A stretch of DNA of 64,000 nucleotides from Pestalotiopsis fici W106-1. Lineage: Eukaryota; Ascomycota; Sordariomycetes; Amphisphaeriales; Sporocadaceae. The DNA is taken from the NCBI RefSeq assembly GCF_000516985.1, contig NW_006917096.1, positions 853,606-917,605 on the forward strand. Direction: 5' to 3'. Each line of letters opens with the position of its first letter. Positions within the stretch are counted from its first letter, which is position 1. Below are positions 13,015-24,200 of this stretch, one piece after another. The position numbers were made by a program, and so were the translations under genes. The notes beneath the pieces were generated by a model. That model did not search any database, had not been told where the DNA came from, and was given only the letters and a program-made list of their open reading frames with translations.

Positions 13015-15075
13015 ATGCAAACAGCACCACATACAGAGACTACTTGGGTGGAGACCTTCGCCATGCCTAGTCTCGAGCACAACTCACCACAAGTTCACTG
13101 CGCCAAAACGGCCTGTGGGAACTGTAGTGTGGACTGCTCTGACCGTCCACTCCAGGATATCGAGGATCTCGACAAGGTACAACTACTCGACTTGCTCCGA
13201 TCCAAGGAGAGAGAACTCAAACGCACCAAGATTGCGCTTGGGGACGCACAGAAAGTAATGAACAAGCTTTCCGGATCTTCCGAATCCATTCACTCTGAGA
13301 AGCCACTTCGATCGGCAAACTGGTTCGGAAGAAAAGATGACCCTGGAATGACTGCCCTCTACGTGGAGAGGTACCTCAACTATGGCTACACCCGAGAGGA
13401 GCTGTGCTCCGGCCGGCCCATCATTGGAATTGCTCAGTCCGGTTCGGATCTTGCGCCATGCAATCGCCATCACATTGAGCTTGCAAAGAGAGTGCGAGAG
13501 GGCATTCGCTCAGCTGGAGCCATCGCCTTCGAGTTCCCGACACACCCTATTCAAGAGACTGGAAAGCGTCCGACTGCAGCAATCGACAGAAATCTTGCAG
13601 CTATGGCCTTGGCTGAAGTGTTGGCGGGCTACCCGCTCGACGGTGTGGTACTCCTAACGGGTTGTGACAAGACCACTCCCGCATTCTTGATGGCGGCTGC
13701 CCAAGTCAACATTCCTGCAATCTGCCTCAACGTCGGACCCATGCTGAATGGCTGGTCGCAAGGCTCGCGAATTGGATCGGGCAGTGTGCTATGGAAAGCG
13801 CGGGAACTGCACGCTGCCGGAGAAATTGACGATGACAGGGTTGTGGACATGGTCGCTGACGGCACACCTTCGGCAGGACACTGTAACACGATGGGGACAG
13901 CTCTCACGATGAATACTCTGGCCGAGGCTTTGGGTATGGCTCTTTCTGGCTCCGCTGCCATTCCTGCTCCTTACCGACAGCGTGCACATGCCGCCTATGA
14001 GACTGGTGTTCGAATTGTGGACATGGTTCGTCAAGATGTGCGCCCCCGAGACATTATGACACGCGAAGCCTTTGAGAATGCTATCGTGGTAAACAGTGCA
14101 ATTGGAGGCAGTACAAATGCGCCCATCCACTTGAAGGCTATCGCTGCGCATCTCGAGATTAAGCTCGACTTGGACGACTGGGACACCCTCGGATACCACA
14201 TTCCCCTGATCCTTAATATGCAGCCGGCAGGCGAAAAGCTCAGCGAGGACTATTACCACGCTGGCGGACTACCTGCAATACTTGCTGAACTGATCGATGC
14301 AGGAAAGCTTCCACACCCAAATTGCATGACTGTCAGCGGCCAAACCATTGGCCAGAATGCGGCCGGAAAGACGACTTGGGATCGCGAGACAATCACAACA
14401 GTGTCAAGCCCCATCAGGCAAGATGCCGGCTTCCTTCACCTGCGCGGCAACTTGTTTGACTCGGCCATCATGAAGATGTCGGTGGTTCAGCAGGAGTTCC
14501 GCGAAGAGTTCCTCCAGAACCCACGAGATCCCAATGCTTTCCAATGTCGAGTGGCTGTCTTTGACGGCCCTGAAGATTACAAGGCTAGGCTTGACACGGT
14601 GGACATTGACAAACACTCGATACTGATCATGCGAGGCGTCGGCCCGCTCGGTTACCCCGGTGCTGCCGAGGTCGTCAATATGCACCCCCCTGGCAGTCTC
14701 CTGAAACAAGGAGTGAAGGTGCTGCCCTGCATTGGAGACGGACGACAGTCGGGAACATCTGGGTCCCCATCGATTCTGAATGCCAGTCCCGAGGCCGCGG
14801 CCGGTGGCAATCTGGCTTTGGTTCGAGACGGCGACATGGTCCGCGTGGATCTGAACAAGCGCCGGGTCGACCTCCTCGTTACCGACGAGGAATTGAGCGC
14901 TCGAAGGGAGGCGCTGAATTCTCAGGGCGGATATCATGTTCCGGCAAGCCAGACGTACTGGCAGGACGTTCACCGCCGAGAGGTGGCGGGGCTGAATGAG
15001 GGCATGGTAATGAAGCGATCCTTATTGTTCCAGAACATTGTAGAGAGATACCCGGTACCGCGCGACAATCACTAG
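13015..15075 (+). CDS. Sugar-acid dehydratase, IlvD/Edd family, with a Cys-rich N-terminal extension
   Basis: Predicted [2Fe-2S] dehydratase that removes water from a sugar acid such as arabinonate, xylonate or gluconate. Single exon, 686 residues, about 100 longer than bacterial homologues. The three cluster cysteines of the family are seen: Cys149 in [12 protein letters not shown], Cys217 in GCDKTTPA (with Lys219, the carbamylated lysine) and Cys290 in GHCNTMGTA. The C-terminal [17 protein letters not shown] segment is the form found in pentonate/hexonate dehydratases; dihydroxy-acid dehydratases of valine synthesis have a different version there, so a role in branched-chain synthesis is unlikely. 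The first 85 residues are extra: four Cys at 29, 34, 37 and 41, then a predicted coiled coil (about 45-85). A second Met at codon 17 could be the true start and would keep the Cys group. No introns. Confidence 0.85.
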   Translation: MQTAPHTETTWVETFAMPSLEHNSPQVHCAKTACGNCSVDCSDRPLQDIEDLDKVQLLDLLRSKERELKRTKIALGDAQKVMNKLSGSSESIHSEKPLRSANWFGRKDDPGMTALYVERYLNYGYTREELCSGRPIIGIAQSGSDLAPCNRHHIELAKRVREGIRSAGAIAFEFPTHPIQETGKRPTAAIDRNLAAMALAEVLAGYPLDGVVLLTGCDKTTPAFLMAAAQVNIPAICLNVGPMLNGWSQGSRIGSGSVLWKARELHAAGEIDDDRVVDMVADGTPSAGHCNTMGTALTMNTLAEALGMALSGSAAIPAPYRQRAHAAYETGVRIVDMVRQDVRPRDIMTREAFENAIVVNSAIGGSTNAPIHLKAIAAHLEIKLDLDDWDTLGYHIPLILNMQPAGEKLSEDYYHAGGLPAILAELIDAGKLPHPNCMTVSGQTIGQNAAGKTTWDRETITTVSSPIRQDAGFLHLRGNLFDSAIMKMSVVQQEFREEFLQNPRDPNAFQCRVAVFDGPEDYKARLDTVDIDKHSILIMRGVGPLGYPGAAEVVNMHPPGSLLKQGVKVLPCIGDGRQSGTSGSPSILNASPEAAAGGNLALVRDGDMVRVDLNKRRVDLLVTDEELSARREALNSQGGYHVPASQTYWQDVHRREVAGLNEGMVMKRSLLFQNIVERYPVPRDNH

Positions 15076-15212
15076 AGAGGATACATGCTATGTTATAGAT
15101 TAAAGCGACTTTGCTTGATAGATTAGGGATGGGAAATCACCATAGACGATAGACACGAGTTAATGCATGACATGATTGGTACAAAGTCGGGCAATTCTCA
15201 TTTGCTGCTCCA

Positions 15213-16322
15213 TCATATCGTTCGATCCAGATTGCCCAGATACAACTGGAGTAGACACCATGCGGTTTCGACAGATTGCGGCACATCCACATGGGATATG
15301 AAGCCTTTGCCCTTTGGCCCATAGCCGTCGACGGAATCTCGCAGCCGCGGTATCTCTCCCATGATCAAATCTGCGAAACGTGGCATGTCCCAAAGGTCGT
15401 CAAGGTTCGGCCCCTTCGCTCTATCTACCTGAAATATCAATCGAGCAAGAGTTCCTTTCTCGAGACTGGAAGAAACATTGTCATTCACTGCGGCCACACG
15501 TGGAACAAAGGTAGGCCAGCAGAGGACCCGGGGCCGGCTAGCCGGATCTGCTTCGTACAGCTTTTCGAACGAAGCCGCTGTGCGCCGGCACATGGTAGGG
15601 TCCTGGGCGACGATGATGTTGCGAGGTCTGAAAATGCCATGGCTCTCCAGCAGATTCTTGGTCATGGCGGCATTGGCGCCGCAGTTGGTCGACTGGTCCT
15701 CAACCAGAACCGTCAAGGTTCCTTTCGTGGCGCCTGGTCCCGAGGTAGGTTCCCGGGTCTCGTCTGCTTGCGGGTCATTCGCGACCAGGCCGAAAAACCT
15801 CTCGGCAATGGCCTGCAGCACGCGGGCTTCTGGCTTCCCGCTCACCTGCTCAGCAAGGACATGATAGCGAGGATGACGTGCAACTGCCTCGTGCATATGA
15901 TGCGTAGAGTGTCCGATGCCGCCACACAGAACTAGGACAAGCCGGTGCGCGTACGGGGCAGGGCTCTGTTGCCTCTGTGCCCCTGTGCGCCCGTACCCTC
16001 ATCAGCCCATTTACTTTCCTTTGCGTGATTATGCAGCAAGGAGCACTGCTCAGAGTTACAAGGGCATTGACGTACCCCTTGCTTCCTTTACTTTGTTGAT
16101 GGCGGAAAATACGCCGTCGGCAGTATATAGCACCGCAGAGGCACAAAAGACAATGACATCGACCACAGGGGCCGCGCCGCCCGAGTCCGACGTGGTAGCA
16201 GCGAGGTACTTGTCGAGATCCGCCGTGTCGCGAATCTGCTCATGGGCCAAAAACCTTGAGATTTCGTTGACGGCCGCAACGACATCCGTGATGCTCGCCA
16301 CGTCATCTATTGGCGCCGCCAT
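15213..16322 (-). CDS. YdcF-like DUF218 protein
   Basis: CDS: complement of 16322..16076 and 15931..15213, 321 residues. The intron (15932-16075, GTACGT...CTAG) joins an N-terminal 82-residue exon to the rest and creates VLCGGIGHST. The protein follows E. coli YdcF along its length: GGIGHST, HPRYH, EDQSTNCGANA, QDPTMCRRT and the end LPRLRDSVDGYGPKGKGFI with HVDVP. YdcF is a DUF218 protein of uncertain function that binds S-adenosylmethionine; it has a Rossmann-like fold and is related to SanA. The gene is convergent with the dehydratase, with only 137 bp between stop codons. The N-terminal exon encodes a helix-rich region also present in YdcF, so this is not a truncated copy. Cellular location is unclear: no signal peptide is seen. 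Confidence 0.85.
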
Positions 16323-17267
16323 ATTGTTTCATTCGTCGCATGTCGTGGAGAGGAAAGTTGCCGCCAAAGTCAGTCTCGGCAGTGAGCATAGCACAGCTCC
16401 ACACCATTTGGTGCGGGACCTTCAAAGCCACACTGACTTGAGTCGACTATTACGGGTTGAGTTTGTCCACTTTCTCCCTTGCGCATCAGCAACCACAACT
16501 CTTATATATAATTGCTCACGACGTATTACGTCATGTTATAGATTTCAACTATACAAGTTGGATGACATGCATAGCTCTTGACTGTGCAGTCTCAACAACC
16601 TACTTCTCGTCGAACCTGGCTTTTGTGTATTGTCAATGCGATCATACAGAGACGGGCCAGTCACAGTAGAATAAGCATATCCCCATGGCTGTCAATAATT
16701 ATTGCGAAGCGCGAGTTGTGAGCCCTGCACCAAGATGCTCGGACGATATGGTGATGTGCATATCATCACAAGCACTTGTGATTGACGGCGTTTCTATTCA
16801 ACACAATCAATGCAATGGTCGAACTGACCCTGCTTGGACACCTACGATCTATATAAGATTTATGTATGATCATGCATAGCTCGAAGCATTGGGAGGAATC
16901 GTGCTAGTGACACAGCCGGGTTCTCTCCGGGTTCGGCTAGGCTCGGTTCGGAGTCTGCCTACCACTTTGGTGGGAATCATGCCGACAAAAAGTGTTTGGT
17001 ATACTCCTGTACATCGCTAGAGCTAGATCTGGCCTTCGGTTCGGGGATGGGGTATTCGATGCATCCTTCTTTGGCGGCCCGCCGGATTGAAGACATCACC
17101 ATTTAGGTGGTGCTCATCTATGCAGGTCGGTAACTTGAATGCGCACCTTTTAGCGCTACATGTTTCAATTGCAAACTACCTTATGTGTTGGCACCGTCCT
17201 TTGGCAGCCCATAGACCGACCACTGTGATCAACATTATACGGTCGTAGCTCTCTTGGACCAAATCAC
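16323..17267. promoter_or_regulatory. Divergent promoter region between the DUF218 gene and the P450 gene
   Basis: About 945 bp between two divergent start codons. It contains a TATA-like run TTATATATAA at 16502-16511 and, beside it, ATTACGTCAT at 16525-16534, which fits the TTACGTCA/TTACGTAA sites bound by bZIP/CRE-type factors. A second TATA-like run (TATATAAG) is near 16850. These are sequence matches only. Small open frames here have no motif. Confidence 0.35.
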
Positions 17268-19556
17268 GTGAAGATGCTGGTCACAAATATCCCGTCACCT
17301 TCGATCCTGGGGAAATCGGGCAGCATACCACAACAAAAGGATTCTCATGCCCTACAAGCACCTGAGATATTTGACGACCCAAGTAATTTATTCAGAGATC
17401 TGGAAGTGTTGCGGGAAAGCGACAACATTGAGTTCAATGAGCATCTGAAAGCCTATGTTGTTACTCGATACAATGATATTGTCCAAATTCTCGACAATCC
17501 CGAGACGTTCTCATCCCAGCCAACGGTCCCTGTCCCGCCAGACTTTATGGTTAGCCGGCTGCAAAGCAAGTGTCCCTTGCGGGGGACGCTTCTTGGACTC
17601 GACAACCCAGATCACGACCGCCTTCGACGCAGTGTAGCTTCTTTCTTTGTACCTCGGCGGCTCAAGCGATTCCAACCGTTGATGGAAAGTTTCGCCAACC
17701 AGCTCATAGACGATTTTATTGAAGACGACCAAGTCGAGATCAAATCCTCATTCGCATTGCCATTGCCTTTGAAGATCATTAGTGCCATTGCCGGTCTAGA
17801 TCCGGAGAGATGGCAATGGGTCGGCCAGTCCCTTGCACTGTTTGGAGGACACGCAGACATGAATGTGGGCACACTCGAGGACAAGATCCAAGGCATCATT
17901 GCTCTCCACGAGCATATCGCCGATCTTATTCAGCAGCGAAAGCGCGATCGAAGAGACGACCTCATCAGTCATATCTGGAACGAGAGAGATAGCGGAAATG
18001 TCACCATGACCGACTTTGAGCACTTGTCCATGATACCAGGATTGCTTCTTGCCGGCCACGAAACTACCACAAACCTGCTGTCCATGGGGCTGTCTCATCT
18101 TCTCCACAATAATCTTTGGACGATTGCAACAGAGAATGATCAAAGTACAGAGGCAGCCATCGAGGAGCTTGTGCGCTACGAATCCGCGATAACGGGCATG
18201 AAACGGCTAGTGACTCGACCCGTCCAGATTGGCAACATATGTTTTCAACCAGGAGATGTTCTATTTGCGGCCTATAACGCAGGAAGCCGAGACCCTGCGC
18301 AATTCACGCACCCCAGCAGCGTTTCTGTAGGACAACAGGGCAAGAGTCAGCATCTTGGCTTTGGACGTGGTATACATGCCTGTCTCGGAGCTCCGTTGGC
18401 AAGATTGCTTCTGCGAGTAGAGATGCAAACGCTTGCAAAAAGGCTACCTGGACTACGATTGGTGACTCCTTATGAAGACCGCATCTATCACCCAGTTAGT
18501 GAAGGGCGCGGAATCGACCGTCTGTTACTTAGCTGGGATTCGCAGGCTGTTTCCAAGCCCGACAAGGCCGAGCCTTTGATCGCCTACGTGCCGAGCCACA
18601 CACTCAAAGATGAGGTTATCTCGACATCTGTAGAAGATATCGTAAAAGTGGCTCAAAATGTTATTCAGATCACCTTTTCTCCTTTGCCTGAGTCTAAACT
18701 ACCAACGTGGTCTCCAGGCGCTCATATTGACGTACCCGTTGGCGAGAAAGGGTTTCGCCAATACTCACTTTGCTCCGGGCCAAGAGATCGGGCCAGATGG
18801 CGGATTGCGGTGCTAAAGGAACACAAGGGCCAAGGCGGTTCCGAATTCATCCATCGCACCTTTCAAAAGGGCCAACGAATTGACCTTCGGGGGCCAAGGA
18901 ACCATTTCGCCCTCCGAAAATCTGACAAGTATATTTTCATCGCGGGTGGCATCGGTATCACGCCTATTCGTGCCATGATTGAGGAGGTCGAAGCTCAAGA
19001 ATCTGAATACCAACTCCTATACCTTGGAAACGAACGACAGAACATGGCCTACGTGGATGAACTTTCGAGAAACCCCAGGGCGAGCGTGTGGGTAAAAAGC
19101 ACCCAAGGCCCATGTGATCTCGGGCATTTCTTTGCGGGCAGAGACTTTACCGGCTCCCTAGTATACTGCTGTGGACCCGAGAGACTGATGGTCGCGGTGG
19201 AGCGACTATTCAGCAACCATCTCCCCTCCAGCGCGATCCATGTGGAGAGGTTCAGCAACAATTTCGCATCGTCGCACAAACCAAACCAGCCCTTTGACAT
19301 AGTACTTGCTCGGAGCAATAGGACTCTTCGGGTACCCGAGAACCAGAGCATCCTGCAAGTTCTCCACGAAAACGGGGTACCGCTCATGTCGACTTGCACA
19401 AAGGGGACCTGCGGGACGTGTGAAGTGAGCGTAATAGATGGGGTTCCAGAGCACAGAGATACGGTCTTGACTCATGAAGAGAAGGCAGCCAATAGATCTT
19501 TGATGACTTGCGTGTCGAGATGCAAGGGCAAACAGCTTACTTTGGATCTTTGGTAA
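17268..19556 (+). CDS. Self-sufficient cytochrome P450 fused to a phthalate-dioxygenase-type reductase (CYP116B/P450RhF-like)
   Basis: Predicted NAD(P)H-dependent monooxygenase carrying its whole electron chain on one polypeptide. Single exon, 762 residues, close to bacterial P450RhF. Residues 1-425 are the P450: I-helix AGHETT at 262-267, ExxR at 300-303, and haem-binding FGRGIHACLG with Cys372. Residues 450-660 are the FMN/NAD(P)H reductase: RQYS at 497-500 (flavin) and GGIGITPI near 565 (nucleotide). Residues 670-762 are a plant-type ferredoxin: Cys710, Cys715, Cys718 (CX4CX2C) and Cys748. The usual fungal fused P450s (CYP505, P450foxy) instead carry a CPR-type FAD/FMN reductase. The intron-free frame and the domain order point to a bacterial origin, which is inference. 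Substrate unknown. No membrane anchor is seen, so a soluble enzyme is likely. Confidence 0.9.
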   Translation: MKMLVTNIPSPSILGKSGSIPQQKDSHALQAPEIFDDPSNLFRDLEVLRESDNIEFNEHLKAYVVTRYNDIVQILDNPETFSSQPTVPVPPDFMVSRLQSKCPLRGTLLGLDNPDHDRLRRSVASFFVPRRLKRFQPLMESFANQLIDDFIEDDQVEIKSSFALPLPLKIISAIAGLDPERWQWVGQSLALFGGHADMNVGTLEDKIQGIIALHEHIADLIQQRKRDRRDDLISHIWNERDSGNVTMTDFEHLSMIPGLLLAGHETTTNLLSMGLSHLLHNNLWTIATENDQSTEAAIEELVRYESAITGMKRLVTRPVQIGNICFQPGDVLFAAYNAGSRDPAQFTHPSSVSVGQQGKSQHLGFGRGIHACLGAPLARLLLRVEMQTLAKRLPGLRLVTPYEDRIYHPVSEGRGIDRLLLSWDSQAVSKPDKAEPLIAYVPSHTLKDEVISTSVEDIVKVAQNVIQITFSPLPESKLPTWSPGAHIDVPVGEKGFRQYSLCSGPRDRARWRIAVLKEHKGQGGSEFIHRTFQKGQRIDLRGPRNHFALRKSDKYIFIAGGIGITPIRAMIEEVEAQESEYQLLYLGNERQNMAYVDELSRNPRASVWVKSTQGPCDLGHFFAGRDFTGSLVYCCGPERLMVAVERLFSNHLPSSAIHVERFSNNFASSHKPNQPFDIVLARSNRTLRVPENQSILQVLHENGVPLMSTCTKGTCGTCEVSVIDGVPEHRDTVLTHEEKAANRSLMTCVSRCKGKQLTLDLW

Positions 19557-20142
19557 GCAGAAACGCATGACTCTACTGTGGGCACTAGCCATGATTGTAG
19601 ATTATTCAATGTCCACTAGAAGTATAACGCTTTATATGTTCTGCCGCTGTCATATTTATTTTTTCTACCCGTTCGAAAGCAGTGGTTTAACCCACTCACG
19701 CCCTATAAGAGGCGCATACCAATTCAACCCTAAGCTCCTATAAACGAATCTTGATAATCTTTCCAGCATTTCCCTTCATTGTGTGTTTTCTTTCATCAAT
19801 TTCATGTCAGCACTCTAAAATATGGTCGCATCCATATCGCCAAGAAATCGTCAATTTTCCATTTTAGGCTCGCCGAAGATCAGACTAAATCAGAAAGGGA
19901 TTAGTGCGCATCTCATCTGCACGCAAAACCTAAAGAGTTCTCAGTTGTTATGGGCTTTGTCGTCGCCGTTGACTCAGAGGGGCAATGAAAGGGAGGCTGT
20001 GAAGGCTCAATAAGAACCCAACGAGCCTGGACGAAGAGCAGATAAATTGTCGTAAGTTGTTTGATTTCACCTTTTACAACCCTGTCTCCTACTGGTATCG
20101 CTTGTACTAGAGAGAATATCGCATTTTCCTCATTGCGCAAAA
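19557..20142. other. Intergenic between P450 and peptidyl-tRNA hydrolase genes
   Basis: About 590 bp, holding the P450 3' end and the promoter and leader of the hydrolase gene. No motif-bearing open frame or repeat is seen. Confidence 0.4.
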
Positions 20143-21060
20143 ATGGCTAACGCAAATATCAGCGTCGGTGGGCAGCAGAATTTGAATCTGGAACCCGCTA
20201 TTTTGGAGGGAGCAGACGCGCACCAGAACACGACACTGGGCAACTCAAAAAATCAGATAGCAGAGTCGGCCACTACAGAATCTGCGCAAATTTCGAAGAG
20301 AACCACATTAGAGACCAAAGCGCCGGTAGACTTGCCGCTCTCGGCTGCTGCCCATCCTGATCCTCCCTCTCTTCTTCCGTTGAGCCCGCCGCTGTCTCCC
20401 GAGCGGAACGCCAGGGCAGCCATGAGCTCAACGCGTCTCTTCATAGCCTCGCTCGGCAACCCGGCGCCGTACCAATCCAGCCGACACTCGGCAGGCCATG
20501 TTCTCCTGCGTGCATTGCAGTCGCACCTGCAGCTGCCCGCGCTCAAGAAGTCAAAGCCCTACGCCAACGGCCTGGTGTCCATGGGCGCCGACGTTGGGCG
20601 GCCAGAGTACACGCTATGGCAGTCGCCCAGCTATATGAACGTGTCGGGAAAGGATCTGCTCAAGGCGTACAAGCAGTTCATCGCCGAGTCGAGGTCTTTT
20701 GGGGGAGACTTTGGTCTGCCCGGGCTCGTGGTGCTGCACGACGAGATGGAGACGGCGCCCGGCCAGCTGAGGCCGCGGAATGGCAACCTGAGCGCAAAGG
20801 GCCACAATGGCATCAAGTCGGTGCAGCAGAGCTTGCAGTCGGCCGGGCTCATGGCTAAGCTGACGGAACCTGGCGCCGGGGGGAAATTCATCAAAGTCGG
20901 CATTGGGATTGGTCGGCCCGCGGGGGGATCCCGGGAGAAGGATGTTGTTTCGGCTTATGTCCTGGGGAACTTTACTGGCTCCGAGCACGCGAATCTCGTG
21001 GGAAGCACGAGCAACTTGGTAACGATACTAGAAGATGCGAGAATGAGTATGAGCAATTAA
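20143..21060 (+). CDS. pth1: Peptidyl-tRNA hydrolase, Pth family
   Basis: Releases tRNA from peptidyl-tRNA that drops off the ribosome; in fungi the Pth type usually works in mitochondria. Single exon, 305 residues. The Pth core starts around residue 95 (MSSTRLFIASLGNP). Catalytic His115 lies in RHSAGH, the SPSYMNVSG segment holds the conserved Met-Asn pair, Asp200 lies in VLHDEMETAPGQLR, and AKGHNGIKS follows, all as in bacterial Pth. The N-terminal 94 residues are low-complexity, rich in Ala, Thr, Pro and Ser, and do not look like a classical amphipathic presequence. An internal Met at codon 94 (position 20422) would give a normal-sized enzyme, so two isoforms or an upstream mis-start are possible. 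Confidence 0.88.
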   Translation: MANANISVGGQQNLNLEPAILEGADAHQNTTLGNSKNQIAESATTESAQISKRTTLETKAPVDLPLSAAAHPDPPSLLPLSPPLSPERNARAAMSSTRLFIASLGNPAPYQSSRHSAGHVLLRALQSHLQLPALKKSKPYANGLVSMGADVGRPEYTLWQSPSYMNVSGKDLLKAYKQFIAESRSFGGDFGLPGLVVLHDEMETAPGQLRPRNGNLSAKGHNGIKSVQQSLQSAGLMAKLTEPGAGGKFIKVGIGIGRPAGGSREKDVVSAYVLGNFTGSEHANLVGSTSNLVTILEDARMSMSN

Positions 21061-21231
21061 TAGCTACGATACCCCCCCTTATCATGTACCAATATAGAGT
21101 TTATATAATGCAGCGCAGACATTTACTTGGGAGCGACATACGAGCTGAAAGGTACGTGACTAGAACTAGCTAACCAACGACATCTAGACATGACAACTCC
21201 AAAGAAAGACAAGAATTTGCAGCCCGGCCAA

Positions 21232-24200
21232 CTAACTACTGATACCAGACCGGCGAAACACATCCTGCCTTGCACTCTCTAAAAGTGTCTCACCTTGCAA
21301 AAAGCGCAGACTCGAAAGATAGTCCACACTCTTCCGCAAAGCTTGTAGAGTCTTCTCTCTGGTGTCCTTGCCTTGCGTACATTCTACAAGCTTTGCCTTT
21401 GTGCCTTGCCCGTGGTCTGGATCGAGATAGTGGCCAGTACAGCTGCTTGCTTTGCACGTTGCTAGACGAGCGTCGCCAATTCTGCCCTTGCGCTGTTCCA
21501 CCCATTCCATGACAGGCCAGAGGAGATGTGATGGCCCTTTAAGGGACACGTTTGAGTTGACCACCTTCAGCCAGTCATCAAAATCCATCGCACGCAGCAC
21601 CAGTCCAGTGCGCTCTGAAACTACACCCCAGAAGTCGCGCACGGAGACGCCTTCCATCATCTTCAGAGCACCGGGTGCGCTATCGCCGTCACATGGGCTG
21701 CCGAGGCACGCATCAATGACGCGTTGTGCGACATGATCAGCACCCGCGAGGCAAACCACCGCATCGTGCTCGCCATCAACATAAGCCCCTGCTTCACATA
21801 CTCCTGCGACCAGACGCCATATGTAATCATCCGTGTTGGAGATACCCTCCGCTGCCGTACCGATGACGATGCCAGGCTTGACCATGTTGATTCGCTGGCC
21901 GGCGGGAGAGCGAGCCACACATCGCTGGACCAGTACATCTGATGCAAACTTGGACTGCGAATAGCCGTCTGCAGATGAGAGACGCGAGGGGTCGCTTGCT
22001 ACTGCTTCACTTGAAAGGTGCATCTCACCACCCGAGACGTAAGTAAAGTACCGCAGCGATCCCGTTCCCGCCAATGCAAGTTGCAGGATTTGCACTGTAC
22101 TGACGACGTTTGTCGCACGTAGTCGCTCATAGCTCGAGGACCAGTTCACGACGGCTCCGTTGTGGATGATTGCGGTGACTGCCTCTGATTCCTGGTTACA
22201 AGTTCCTTCGAGGCGTGCCCACTGATCCACGGAAACACCCAGCCGAGGCCGCGCAAGGTCTCCTAGCCAGACTTCGATGCGGCTCACCAGCCGAGGCGAC
22301 CACCATCTGGCGGTGGTAGCGGCGGCCACGATGCGCTGGAGGCCTGCGCTTGCATCGCTCGCCCGAACTAGAACGATGACTTTCGATACGCTGGAAAGCT
22401 CCAACAGCTGTCGAAGGATCTGGGTGCCAAGGAATCCCGTCGCCCCTGTCAAGAATACCACGTCTCTATCTGTCTGCAACCTCTTCTTTCGCAATGCATG
22501 CTCGTCAGATTGTACTCTTGCCAATTCCCTGTCAAGCTCCTCAATGTCTTGCAAGATACTGGCTGATCTGGTATGCTCGTCAGACTGCGGCGCGACCTTG
22601 TTGCGGCTGCGAACAATCTCGGCAATGTCCCGAACGTTCAGGTTGGCCCTTCTAAAAGTTTTGACTGGGATTTTGAGGCCATAGAAGTCATTGACTGACC
22701 TCACAAGTGAGACAATGCTCAACGAGTCGAGGCCGAAATTTTCCAAGGTGGCATTCTTTCCCTTGAGAGGATTCTCCCCCTTTGACTCTGGCCTACCCAG
22801 GACCTTGTCAACTATCTCACTGACCTCGAGCGCAACTGCATCATCCTGGGGTATATCGGCCAGGACTTCCTCGCTTGGACCAGACTCAGAGTACTTGAAT
22901 AACTCGCTTCTCGAAAGCGTCCGAGCATATTCCTTGAGCTTTGCACGGTCGAGCTTTCCGTTGGAATTTGTCGGAAGGGTGGCGAGAGGTAGGTATATTC
23001 TTGGAACCATGTACCCAGGAAGGGTGTCAGTGAGACGAGAGCGAAGTTGAGCAATCAGTTCCATCTTTTTACCCGGTACAGAGCTCGACTGATGCGTACC
23101 AGAGCACCCGTCGTTGACATTTCCGTTCAGCCCTGGCTCCTCTGAGCATTGCAGGAACGCGACCAGCCTAGGTCCACTACCGTGTAGTTCCACCAAGTCG
23201 ACGGCCACTTGACTCGATCCGCCGAGGCTCTTGCGCATGACCGACTCTACTTCTTCTACCTCGAGCCGTTGCCCTCTCACCTTCACCATTGTATCTTTCC
23301 GTCCAATGTACATCATTGTACCATCAGGCAGATAGCGTACAAGATCACCACTCTTGTATAGCTTGGACGACGGGGCAGGAGCATCAAGATTCTGCCTCCA
23401 CGAAGGCGCGTCAATCAAGACTTCCTTTGTCTTCTTGGGATTCCCGAGGTATTCTTTCAGGAGTCCAGAGCTCTCATAAAGCATTTCCCCGATTGCTCCA
23501 ACAGGCGACAGAAGTTCGGGATTGTTGGGGTTCACGATCCAGGAATAGGTGTTGGGGGCCGGTCCGATAGGTACAGTTTTGGAACAGGGACTATTGAACT
23601 CGTACAGGAAGAAAGTAGCTGACTCGGCCGGTCCGTATGCTATGTCCCAGTGATTAGCAGAGCAGGTCTCTTTTACTACAATGGCGGAATTTCTCCCGAG
23701 ATTCTGAGATTACAAAAGTCGTCCTCTCGAGAATAACGAGGAAACAGGAAAAGTAGGACATTTGCTGCTGCTTAAACTTACAATGAATGACCTTGACGCG
23801 ATCATACCACGTATTGATATCATCAGGGGTGACGACCTCACCACCCAAGAGCAATGTCTGCAGACTGGGAATGTTATACTGCGCGAACAACCGCGCAAAT
23901 GAGGGAGTGAAATAGGCCCAATTGACGGCCATTCTATTCATGGTCTCCTCCACGTTGTTGATTCGCTCTTCATCCGAGGGGATACAGATGCGCCCACCAA
24001 AGATCAGTGGCGCATAAATTTCCACCATGCTGACGTCAAAGGTGAAGTTTGACCACTGAAAGGTTGAAACACCCTCCCGGTCGATACGTTGCGGAGTGGC
24101 GTTGGATAGGATACCCGTGACTAAAGAGTTGTGCGTGTGCACGATACCTTTAGGAATTCCGGTACTTCCAGAGGTAAAGGCTACGATGCATGTATCGCTG

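Noticed and set aside
13015..15075. Annotation of the IlvD-family protein as valine-pathway dihydroxy-acid dehydratase
   Set aside because: The [16 protein letters not shown] and [12 protein letters not shown] segments are those of sugar-acid dehydratases.
20614..20988. Antisense frames over the peptidyl-tRNA hydrolase gene
   Set aside because: They are shadows of a GC-rich coding exon.
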